Shown here: in pieces, positions 25,052-36,700 of the stretch
Numbering within the stretch: position 1 is the stretch's first letter
How the letters are laid out: the number at the start of each line of letters is the position of its first letter
DNA from: Eledone cirrhosa
Taxonomy: Eukaryota; Mollusca; Cephalopoda; Octopoda; Eledonidae
Length of the DNA: 64,000 nt
Reading direction: 5' to 3'
Assembly (NCBI GenBank): GCA_964016885.1
Contig: OZ024744.1
Coordinates: 23,234,798-23,298,797, forward strand
The notes under the pieces: model-generated
Told to the model about the DNA's origin: nothing
The model's database searches: none
The model's input: the letters and a program-made list of their open reading frames with translations, nothing else
Translations under genes and position numbers: made by a program

Positions 25052-27355
25052 GTTGTTAAAACGAGTAAGTTCTTAAGATTCAACTGTTGTTAAAACGAGT
25101 TTTATCTTAAGATTCGACTGTTGTTAAAACGAGTTTTATTTGAAGATTTAACTGTTGTTAAAATGAGTCAGTTCTTAAGGTTGAACTGTTGATAAAGCGA
25201 GTCAGTTGTTAAGATTCAACTGTTGTTAAAACGAGTTTTATCTTAAGATTCAGCTGTTGTTAAAACGAGTCAGTTCTTAAGATTCAAATGTTGTTAACAC
25301 GAGTTTTATCTTAAGATTCAACTGATGTTAAACAGAGTTTATCTTAAGATTCAGCTGTCGTTAAAACGAATCAGTTCTTATGATTCAACTGTTGTTAAAA
25401 CGAGTTTTATTTGAAGATTCAACTGTTGTTAAAATGAGTCAGTCCTTAAGGTTGAACTGTTGATAAAACGAGTCAGTTCTTAAGAGTCAACTGTTGTTAA
25501 AACGAGTTTTATCTTAAGATTCAGCTGTTGTTAAAACGAGTCAGTTCTTAAGATTCAACTGTTGTTAAAACGAGTTTTATCTTAAGATTCAACTGTTATT
25601 AAAACGAGTCAGTTCTTAAGATTCAACTGTTGTTAAAACGAGTTTTATCTTAAGATTCAACTGTTGTTAAAACGAGTTTATCTTAAGATTCAGTTGTTGT
25701 TAAAACGAATCAGTTCTTAAGATTCAACTGTTGTTAAAACGAGTCAGTTCTTAAGGTTGAACTGTTGATAAAACGAGTCAGTTCTTAAGATTCAACTGTT
25801 GTTAAAACGAGTTTTATCTAAAGATTCAGCTGTTGTTAAAATGAGTCAGTTCTTAAGATTCAACTGTTGTTAAAACGAGTTTTATCTTAAGATTCAACTG
25901 TTGTTAAAACGAGTCAGTTCTTAAGATTCAACTGTTGTTAAAACGAGTCAGTTCTTAAGATTCAACTGTTGTTAAAACGAGTTTTATCTTAAGATTCAGC
26001 TGTTGTTAAAACGAGTTTATTTGAAGATTCAACTGTTGTTAAGATGAGTCAGTTCTTAAGGTTGAACTGCTGATAAAACGAGTCAGTTCTTAAGATCCAA
26101 CTGTTGTTAAAACGAGTTTTATCTTAAGATTTAGCTGTTGTTAAAACGAGTCAGTTCTTAAGATTCAACTGTTGTTAAAACGAGTTTATCTTAAAATTCA
26201 GCTGTTGTTAAAACGAGTAAGTTCTTAAGATTCAACTGTTGTTAAAACGAGTTTTATCTTAAGATTCGACTGTTGTTAAAACGAGTTTTATTTGAAGATT
26301 TAACTGTTGTTAAAATGAGTCAGTTCTTAAGGTTGAACTGTTGATAAAGCGAGTCAGTTGTTAAGATTCAACTGTTGTTAAAACGAGTTTTATCTTAAGA
26401 TTCAGCTGTTGTTAAAACGAGTCAGTTCTTAAGATTCAAATGTTGTTAACACGAGTTTTATCTTAAGATTCAACTGATGTTAAACAGAGTTTATCTTAAG
26501 ATTCAGCTGTCGTTAAAACGAATCAGTTCTTATGATTCAACTGTTGTTAAAACGAGTTTTATTTGAAGATTCAACTGTTGTTAAAATGAGTCAGTCCTTA
26601 AGGTTGAACTGTTGATAAAACGAGTCAGTTCTTAAGAGTCAACTGTTGTTAAAACGAGTTTTATCTTAAGATTCAGCTGTTGTTAAAACGAGTCAGTTCT
26701 TAAGATTCAACTGTTGTTAAAACGAGTTTTATCTTAAGATTCAACTGTTATTAAAACGAGTCAGTTCTTAAGATTCAACTGTTGTTAAAACGAGTTTTAT
26801 CTTAAGATTCAACTGTTGTTAAAACGAGTTTATCTTAAGATTCAGTTGTTGTTAAAACGAATCAGTTCTTAAGATTCAACTGTTGTTAAAACGAGTCAGT
26901 TCTTAAGGTTGAACTGTTGATAAAACGAGTCAGTTCTTAAGATTCAACTGTTGTTAAAACGAGTTTTATCTAAAGATTCATCTGTTGTTAAAATGAGTCA
27001 GTTCTTAAGATTCAACTGTTGTTAAAACGAGTTTTATCTTAAGATTCAACTGTTGTTAAAACGAGTCAGTTCTTAAGATTCAACTGTTGTTAAAACGAGT
27101 CAGTTCTTAAGATTCAACTGTTGTTAAAACGAGTTTTATCTTAAGATTCAGCTGTTGTTAAAACGAGTTTATTTGAAGATTCAACTGTTGTTAAGATGAG
27201 TCAGTTCTTAAGGTTGAACTGCTGATAAAACGAGTCAGTTCTTAAGATCCAACTGTTGTTAAAACGAGTTTTATCTTAAGATTTAGCTGTTGTTAAAACG
27301 AGTCAGTTCTTAAGATTCAACTGTTGTTAAAACGAGTTTATCTTAAAATTCAGCT
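25052..27355 (+). repeat. Near-perfect 1,152-bp tandem duplication
   Basis: Copy 1 is about 25,052-26,203 and copy 2 about 26,204-27,355. Private variants lie exactly 1,152 bp apart: GATTCGACTG at 25,111 and 26,263, AAGCGAG at 25,191 and 26,343, AACAGAG near 25,331 and 26,483, and GATCCAACTG at 26,094 and 27,246. The only difference I noticed was TTCAGCTG near 25,827 against TTCATCTG near 26,979. The junction lies within the shared monomer sequence just before GAGTAAG (26,217) or GAGTCAG. The length equals 34 monomers, some of them 33 bp long. Confidence 0.92.
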
Positions 27356-29354
27356 GTTGTTAAAACGAGTCAGTTCTTAAGATTCAACTGTTATTAAAAC
27401 GAGTTTTATTTGAAGATTCAACTGTTGTTAAAACGAGTCAGTTCTTAAGGTTGAACTGTTTATAAAACGAGTCAGTTCTTACGATTCAACTGTTGTTAAA
27501 ACGAGTTTTATCTTAAGATTCAACTGTTGTTAAAACGAGTTTATCTCAAGATTCAGCTGTCGTTAAAACGAATCAGTTCTTAAGATTCAACTGTTGTTAA
27601 AACGAGTTTTATTTGAAGATTCAACTGTTGTTAAAATGAGTCCGTCCTTAAGGTTGAACTGTTGAGAAAACGAGTCAGTTCTTAAGAGTCAACTGTTGTT
27701 AAAACGAGTTTTATCATAAGATTCAGCTGTTGTTAAAACGAGTCAGTTCTTAAGATTCAACTGTTGTTAAAACGAGTTTTATCTTAAGATTCAACTGTTA
27801 TTAAAACGAGTTTTGTCTTAAGATTCAACTGTTGTTAAAACGAGTTTATCTTAAGATTCAGTTGTTGTTAAAACGAATCAGTTCTTAAGATTCAACTGTT
27901 GTTAAAACGAGTTTATTTGAAGATTCAACTGTTGTTAAAATGAGTCAGTTCTTAAGGTTGAACTGTTGATAAAACGAGTCAGTTCTTAAGATTCAACTGT
28001 TGTAAAACGAGTTTTATCTTAAGATTCAGCTGTTGTTAAAACGAGTCAGTTCTCAAGATTCAACTGTTGTTAAAACGAGTTTTATCTTAAGATTCAACTG
28101 TTATTAAAACGAGTCAGTTCTTAAGATTCAACTGTTGTTAAAACGAGTTTTATCTTAAGATTCAACTGTTGTTAAACGAATCAGTTCTTATGATTCAACT
28201 GTTGTTAAAACGAGTTTTATTTGAAGATTCAACTGTTGTTAAAACGAGTCAGTTCTTAAGATTCAACTGTTGTTAAAACGAGTTTTATCTTAAGATTTAG
28301 CTGTTGTTAAAACGAGTCAGTTCTTAAGATTCAACTGTTGTTAAAACGAGTTTTATCTGAAGATTCACCTGTTGTTAAGACAAGTCAGTTCTTATGGTTG
28401 AACTGTTGTTAAAACGAGTCAGTTCTTAAGATTCAACTGTTGTTAAAACGAGTTTTATCTTAAGATTCAACTGTTGTTAAAATGAGTTAGTTCTTAAGAT
28501 TCAACTGTTGTTAAAACGAGTTTTATCTTAAGATTCAACTGTTGTTAAAACGAGTCAGTTCTTAAGATTCAACTGTTGTTAAAACGAGTTTTATTTGAAG
28601 ATTCAACTGTTGTTAAAACGGGTCAGTTCTTAAGGTTGAACTGTTGTTAAAACGAGTCAGTTCTTAAGATTCAACTGTTGTTAAAACGAGTTTTATCTAA
28701 AGATTCAGCTGTTGTTAAAATGAGTCAGTTCTTAAGATTCAACTGTTGTTAAAACGAGTTTTATCATAAGATTCAACTGTTGTTAAAACGAGTCAGTTCT
28801 TAAGATTCAACTGTTGTTAAAACGAGCTTTATTTGAAGATTCAACTGTTGTTAAAACGAGTCAGTTCTTAAGGTTGAACTCTTGATAAGACGAGTCAGTT
28901 CTTAAGATTCAACTGTTGTTAAAACGAGTTTTATTTGAAGATTCAGCTGTTGTTAAAACGAGTCAGTTCTTAAGATTCAGCTGTTGTTAAAACGAATCAG
29001 TTCTTAAGATTCAACTGTTGTTAAAACGAGTTTTATCTTAAGATTTAGCTGTTGTTAAAACGAGTCAGTTATTAAGATTCAACTGTTGTTAAAACGAGTT
29101 TATCTGAAGATTCACCTGTTGTTAAAACAAGTCAGTTCTCATGGTTGAACTGTTGTTAAAACGAGTCAGTTCTTAAGATTCAACTGTTGTTAAAACGAGT
29201 TTTATCTTAAGATTCAACTGTTGTTAAAACGAGTTTATCTTAAGATTCAGCTGTTGTTAAAACGAGTCAGTTCTTAAGGTTGAACTGTTGATAAATCGAG
29301 TCAGTTCTTACGATTCAACTGTTGTTAAAACGAGTTTTATCTTAAGATTCAGCT
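27356..29354 (+). repeat. Mixed monomer block, about 2 kb
   Basis: This stretch holds A, B, W and G monomers with scattered private changes, such as GTCCGTCC near 27,640, TTGAGAAAACG near 27,662, TTCACCTG near 28,365 and 29,112, and ACGAGCTTTATT near 28,822. I could not assign it to any neighbouring large unit. Two similar sub-blocks around 28,270-28,420 and 29,000-29,160 share the TTTAGCTG and TTCACCTG order and may be a local duplication. No gene or other feature was seen. Confidence 0.65.
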
Positions 29355-32300
29355 GTTGTTAAAACGAGTCAGTTCTTAAGATTCAACTGTTGTTAAAACG
29401 AGTTTTATCTTAAGATTCAACTGTTGTTAAAACGAATCCGTTCTTAAGATTCAACTGTTGTTAAAACGAGTTTTATTTGAAGATTCAACTGTTGTTAAAA
29501 TGAGTTAGTTCTTAAGGTTAAACTGTTGATAAAACGAGTCAGTTCTTAAGATTCAACTGTTGTTAAAACGAGTTTATCTTAAAATTCAGCTGTTGTTAAA
29601 ACGAGTCAGTTCATAAGATTCAACTGTTGTTAAAACGCGTTTTATCTTAAGATTCAACTGTTGTTAAAACGAGTTTATCTTAAGATTCAGCTGTTGTTAA
29701 AACGAGTCAGTTCTTAAGGTTGAACTGTTGATAAAACAAGTCAGTTCTTACGATTCAACTGTTGTTAAAACGAGTTTTATCTTAAGATTCAGCTGTTGTT
29801 AAAACGAGTCAGTTCTTAAGATTCAACTGTTGTTAAAACGAGTTTTATTTGAAGATTCAACTGTTGTTAAAATGAGTCAGTTCTTAAGGTTGAACTGTTG
29901 ATAAAACGAGTCAGTTTCTTAAGATTCAACTGTTGTTAAAACGAGTTTTATCTTAAGATTCAAATGTTATTAAAACGAGTCAGTTCTTAAGATTCAACTG
30001 TTGTTAAAACGAGTTTTATCTTAAGATTCAACTGTTGTTAAAACGAGTTTTATCTTAAGATTCAACTGTTGTTAAAACGAGTTTTATCTTAAGATTCAAC
30101 TGTTATTAAAACGAATCAGTTCTTAAGATTCAACCGTTGTTAAAACGAGTTTTATTTGAAGATTCAACTGTTGCTAAAACGAGTCAGTTCTTAAGGTTGA
30201 CCTGTTGATAAAACGAGTCAGTTCTTAAGATTCAACTGTTGTTAAAACTAGTTTTATCTTAAGATTCAGCTGTTGTTAACACGAGTCAGTTCTTAAGATT
30301 CAACTGTTGTTAATACGAGTTTTATCTTAAGATTCAATTGTTGTTAAAACGAGTCAGTTCTTAAGATTCAACTGTTGTTAAAACGAGTTATATCTTAAGA
30401 TTCAACTGTTGTTAAAACGAGTCAGTTCTTAAGATTCAACTGTTGTTAAAACCAGTTTTATTTGAAGATTCAACTGTTGTTAAAACGAGTCAGTTCTTAA
30501 GGTTGAACTGTTGATAAAACGAGTCAGTTCTTAAGATTCAACTGTTGTCAAAACGAGTTTTATCTTAAGATTCAACTGTTGTTAAAACGAGACAGTTCTT
30601 AAGATTCAACGGTTGTTAAAACGAGACAGTTCTTAAGATTCAACTGTTGTTAAAACGAGTTTTATCTTAAGATTCAACTGTTGTTAAAATGAGTTTTATC
30701 ATAAGATTCAACTGTTGTTAAAACGAGTCAGTTCTTAAGATTCAACTGTTGTTAAAACAAGTTTTATTTGAAGATTCAACTGTTGTTAAAACGAATCAGT
30801 TCTTAACATTCAACTATTGTTAAAACGAATTTTATCTTAAGATTCAACTGTTGTTAAAACGAGTTTTATCTTAAGATTCAACTGTTGTTAAAACGAGTTT
30901 TATCTTAAGATTCAACTGTTGTTAAAACGAATCAGTTCTTAACATTTAACTGTTGTTAAAACGGGTTTTATTTGAAGATTCAACTGTTGCTAAAACGAGT
31001 CAGTTCTTAAGGTTGAACTGTTGATAAAACGAGTCAGTTCTTAAGATTCAACTGTTGTTAAAACTAGTTTTATCTTAAGATTTAGCTGTTGTTAACACGA
31101 GTCAGTTCTTAAGATTCAACTGTTGTTAATACGAGTTTTATCTTAAGATTCAATTGTTGTTAAAACGAGTCAGGTCTTAAGATTCAACTGTTGTTAAAAC
31201 GAGTTATATCTTAAGATTCAACTGTTGTTAAAACGAGTCAGTTCTTAAGATTCAACTGTTGTTAAAACGAGTTTTATCTTAAGATTCAACTGTTGTTAAA
31301 ATGAGTTTTATCATAAGATTCAACTGTTGTTAAAACGAGTCAGTTCTTAAGATTCAACTGTTGTTAAAACAAGTTTTATTTGAAGATTCAACTGTTGTTA
31401 AAACGAATCAGTTCTTAACATTCAACTATTGTTAAAACGAATTTTATCTTAAGATTCAACTGTTGTTAAAACGAGTTTTATCTTAAGATTCAACTGTTGT
31501 TAAAACGAGTTTTATCTTAAGATTCAACTGTTGTTAAAACGAATCAGTTCTTAACATTCAACTGTTGTTAAAACGGGTTTTATTTGAAGATTCAACTGTT
31601 GCTAAAACGAGTCAGTTCTTAAGGTTGAACTGTTGATAAAACGAGTCAGTTCTTAAGATTCAACTGTTGTTAAAACTAGTTTTATCTTAAGATTTAGCTG
31701 TTGTTAACACGAGTCAGTTCTTAAGATTCAACTGTTGTTAATACGAGTTTTATCTTAAGATTCAATTGTTGTTAAAACGAGTCAGTTCTTAAGATTCAAC
31801 TGTTGTTAAAACGAGTTATATCTTAAGATTCAACTGTTGTTAAAACGAGTTTTATCTTAAGATTCAACTGTTGTTAAAACGAGTCAGTTCTTAAGATTCA
31901 ACTGTTGTTAAAACTAGTTTTATCTTAAGATTCAGCTGTTGTTAACACGAGTCAGTTCTTAAGATTCAACTGGTGTTAATACGAGTTTTATCTTAAGATT
32001 CAATTTTTGTTAAAACGAGTCAGTTCTTAAGATTCAACTGTTGTTAAAACGAGTTTTATCTTAAGATTCAACTGTTGTTAAAACGAATCCGTTCTTAAGA
32101 TTCAACTGTTGTTAAAACGAGTTTTATTTGAAGATTCAACTGTTGTTAAAATGAGTTAGTTCTTAAGGTTGAACTGTTGATAAAACGAGTCAGTTCTTAA
32201 GATTCAACTGTTGTTAAAATGAGTTTATCTTAAAATTCAGCTGTTGTTAAAACGAGTCAGTTCTTAAGATTCAACTGTTGTTAAAACGCGTTTTATCTTA

Positions 32301-33760
32301 AGATTCAGCTGTTGTTAAAACGAGTCAGTTCTTAAGGTTGAACTGTTGATAAAACAAGTCAGTTCTTACGATTCAACTGTTGTTAAAACGAGTTTTATCT
32401 TAAGATTCAGCTGTTGTTAAAACGAGTCAGTTCTTAAGATTCAACTGTTGTTAAAACGAGTTTTATTTGAAGATTCAACTGTTGTTAAAATGAGTCAGTT
32501 CTTAAGGTTGAACTGTTGATAAAACGAGTCAGTTTCTTAAGATTCAACTGTTGTTAAAACGAGTTTTATCTTAAGATTCAAATGTTATTAAAACGAGTCA
32601 GTTCTTAAGATTCAACTGTTGTTAAAACGAGTTTTATCTTAAGATTCAACTGTTGTTAAAACGAGTTTTATCTTAAGATTCAACTGTTGTTAAAACGAGT
32701 TTTATCTTAAGATTCAACTGTTATTAAAACGAATCAGTTCTTAAGATTCAACCGTTGTTAAAACGAGTTTTATTTGAAGATTCAACTGTTGCTAAAACGA
32801 GTCAGTTCTTAAGGTTGAACTGTTGATAAAACGAGTCAGTTCTTAAGATTCAACTGTTGTTAAAACTAGTTTTATCTTAAGATTCAGCTGTTGTTAACAC
32901 GAGTCAGTTCTTAAGATTCAACTGTTGTTAATACGAGTTTTATCTTAAGATTCAATTGTTGTTAAAACGAGTCAGTTCTTAAGATTCAACTGTTGTTAAA
33001 ACGAGTTATATCTTAAGATTCAACTGTTGTTAAAACGAGTCAGTTCTTAAGATTCAACTGTTGTTAAAACCAGTTTTATTTGAAGATTCAACTGTTGTTA
33101 AAACGAGTCAGTTCTTAAGGTTGAACTGTTGATAAAACGAGTCAGTTCTTAAGATTCAACTGTTGTCAAAACGAGTTTTATCTTAAGATTCAACTGTTGT
33201 TAAAACGAGACAGTTCTTAAGATTCAACGGTTGTTAAAACGAGACAGTTCTTAAGATTCAACTGTTGTTAAAACGAGTTTTATCTTAAGATTCAACTGTT
33301 GTTAAAATGAGTTTTATCATAAGATTCAACTGTTGTTAAAACGAGTCAGTTCTTAAGATTCAACTGTTGTTAAAACAAGTTTTATTTGAAGATTCAACTG
33401 TTGTTAAAACGAATCAGTTCTTAACATTCAACTATTGTTAAAACGAATTTTATCTTAAGATTCAACTGTTGTTAAAACGAGTTTTATCTTAAGATTCAAC
33501 TGTTGTTAAAACGAATCAGTTCTTAACATTCAACTGTTGTTAAAACGGGTTTTATTTGAAGATTCAACTGTTGCTAAAACGAGTCAGTTCTTAAGGTTGA
33601 ACTGTTGATAAAACGAGTCAGTTCTTAAGATTCAACTGTTGTTAAAACTAGTTTTATCTTAAGATTTAGCTGTTGTTAACACGAGTCAGTTCTTAAGATT
33701 CAACTGTTGTTAATACGAGTTTTATCTTAAGATTCAATTGTTGTTAAAACGAGTCAGTTC
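29355..33760 (+). repeat. Duplicated blocks with offset of about 2,618 bp
   Basis: The first copy is about 29,355-31,180 and the second about 32,005-33,760. The extra-T variant CAGTTTCTTAAG is at 29,912 and 32,530, ACCAGTTTTA at about 30,451 and 33,069, and CATTCAACTATTG at 30,807 and 33,425. All are 2,618 apart, exactly 77 times 34. Before that, AATCCG is 2,651 apart (29,435 and 32,086); after it, GATTTAGCTG is 2,584 apart (31,079 and 33,663). Single monomers have therefore been lost on either side. The stretch between the copies is partly a 612-bp duplication. Confidence 0.8.
30625..31845 (+). repeat. 612-bp tandem duplication
   Basis: Two adjacent segments, about 30,625-31,236 and 31,237-31,845, carry the same order of variants: ATCATAAG, AACAAG, CATTCAACTATTG, GGGTTTTATTTG, TTGCTAAAA, AACTAG, TTTAGCTG, GTTAATACG. 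CATTCAACTATTG at 30,807 and 31,419, and GATTTAGCTG at 31,079 and 31,691, give 612 bp, which is 18 times 34. Differences seen are ACATTTAAC against ACATTCAAC and CAGGTC against CAGTTC. Confidence 0.88.
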
Positions 33761-36700
33761 TTAAGCTTCAACTGTTGCTAAAACGAGTCAGTTCTTAAGG
33801 TTGAACTGTTGATAAAACGAGTCAGTTCTTAAGATTCAACTGTTGTTAAAACGAGTGTTATCTTAAGATTCAACTGTTGTTAAAACGAGTCAGTTCTTAA
33901 GATTCAACTGTTGTTAAAACTAGTTTTATCTTAAGATTCAGCTGTTGTTAACACGAGTCAGTTCTTAAGATTCAACTGTTGTTAATACGAGTTTTATCTT
34001 AAGATTCAATTGTTGTTAAAACGAGTCAGTTCTTAAGATTCAACTGTTGTTAAAACGAGTTATATCTTAAGATTCAACTGTTTTTCAAACGAGTTTTATC
34101 TTAAGATTCAACTGTTGTTAAAACGAGTCAGTTCTTAAGATTCAACTGTTGTTAAAAAGAGTTTTATTTGAAGATTCAACTGTTGTTAAAACGAGTCAGT
34201 TCTTAAGGTTGAACTGTTGATAAAACGAGTCAGTTCTTAAGATTCAACTGTTGTTAAAACGAATTTTATCTTAAGATTCAACTGTTGTTAAGACGAGTTT
34301 TTTCTTAAGATTCAACTGTTGTTAAAACGAGACAGTTCTTAAGATTCAACTGTTGTTAAAACGAGACAGTTCTTAAGATTCAACTGTTGTTAAAACGAGT
34401 TTTATCTTAAGATTCAACTGTTGTTAAAATGAGTTTTATCATAAGATTCAACTGTTGTTAAAACGAGTCAGTTCTTAAGATTCAACTGTTGTTAAAACAA
34501 GTTTTATTTAAAGATTCAACTGTTGTTAACACGAGTCAGTTATTAAGTTTGCACTGTGGTTAAAACGAATCAGTTCTTAACATTCAACTATTGTTAAAAC
34601 GAATTTTATCTTAAGATTCAACTGTTGTTAAGACGAGTTTTATCTTAAGATTCAGCTGTTGTTAAAACGAGTCAGTTCTTAAGGTTGAACTGTTGATAAA
34701 ACGAGTCAGTTCTTAAGATTCAACTGTTGTTAAAACGAGTTTTATCTTAAGATTCAACTGTTGTTAAAACGAGTCAGTTCTTAAGATTCAACTGTTGTTA
34801 AAACGAGTTTTATTTGAGGATTCAACTGTTGTTAAAACGTGTCAGTTCTTAAGGTTGAACTGTTGATAAAACGAGTCAGTTCTTAAGATTCAACTGTTGT
34901 TAAAACGAGTTTTATCTTAAGATTCATCTGTTGTTAAAACGAGTCAGTTCTTAAGATTCAACTGTTGTTAAAACGAGTTTTATCTTAAGATTCAACTGTT
35001 GTTAAAACGAGTTTTATCTTAAGATTCAGCTGTTGTTAAAACGAGTTTATTTGAAGATTCAACTGTTGTTAAGATGAGTCAGTTCTTAAGGTTGAACTGC
35101 TGATAAAACAAGTCAGTTCTTAAGATTCAACTGTTGTTAAAACGAGTTTTATCTTAAGATTTAGCTGTTGTTAAAACGAGTCAGTTCTTAAGATTCAACT
35201 GTTGTTAAAACGAGTTTATCTTAAAATTCAGCTGTTGTTAAAACGAGTCAGTTCTTAAGATTCAACTGTTGTTAAAACGAGTTTTATTTGAAGATGCAAC
35301 TGTTGTTAAAACGAGTCATTTCTTAAGGTTGAACTGTTGATAAAACGAGTCAGTTCTTACGATTCAAATGTTGTTAAAACGAGTTTTATCTTAAGATTCA
35401 GCTGTTGTTAAAACGAGTAAGTTCTTAAGATTCAACTGTTGTTAAAACGAGTTTTATCTTACGACTCAACTGTTGTTAAAACGAGTTTATCTTAAGATTC
35501 AGCTGTTGTTAAAACGAATCAGTTCTTAAGATTCAACTGTTGTTAAAACGAGTTTTATTTGAAGATTCAACTGTTGTTAAAACGAGTCAGTTCTTAAGGT
35601 TGAACTGTTTATAAAACGAGACAGTTCTTACGATTCAACTGTTGTTAAAACGAGTTTTATCTTAAGATTCAGCTGTTGTTAAAACGAGTAAGTTCTTAAG
35701 ATTCAACTGTTGTTAAAACGAGTTTTATCTTAAGATTCAACTGTTGTTAAAACGAGTTTATCTTAAGATTCAGCTGTTGTTAACACGAATCAGTTCTTAA
35801 GATTCAACTGTTGTTAAAACGAGTTTTATTTGAAGATTTAACTGTTGTTAAAATGAGTCAGTTCTTAAGGTTGAACTGTTGATAAAGCGAGTCAGTTGTT
35901 AAGATTCAACTGTTGTTAAAACGAGTTTTATCTTAAGATTCAGCTGTTGTTAAAACGAGTCAGTTCTTAAGATTCAAATGTTGTTAACACGAGTTTTATC
36001 TTAAGATTCAACTGTTATTAAAACGAGTCAGTTCTTAAGATTCAACTGTTGTTAAAACGAGTTTTATCTTAAGATTCAAATGTTGTTAAAACGAGTTTTA
36101 TCTTAAGATTCATCTGTTGTTAAACGAATCAGTTCTTATGATTCAACTGTTGTTAAAACGAGTTTTATTTGAAGATTCAACTGTTGTTAAAACGAGTCAG
36201 TTCTTAAGATTCATCTGTTGTTAAAACGAGTTTTATCTTAAGATTCAGCTGTTGTTAAAACGAGTCAGTTCTTAAGATTCAACTGTTGTTGAAACGAGTT
36301 TTATCTTAAGATTCAACTGTTGTTAAAATGAGTTTTATCATAAGATTCAAATGTTGTTAAAACGAGTCAGTTCTTAAGATTCAACTGTTGTTAAAACTAG
36401 TTTTATCTTAAGATTCAGCTGTTGTTAACACGAGTCAGTTCTTAAGATTCAACTGTTGTTAATACGAGTTTTATCTTAAGATTCAATTGTTGTTAAAACG
36501 AGTCAGTTCTTAAGATTCAACTGTTGTTAAAACGAGTTATATCTTAAGATTCAACTGTTGTTAAAACGAGTCAGTTCTTAAGATTCAACTGTTGTTAAAA
36601 CCAGTTTTATTTGAAGATTCAACTGTTGTTAAAACGAGTCAGTTCTTAAGGTTGAACTGTTGATAAAACGAGTCAGTTCTTAAGATTCAACTGTTGTCAA

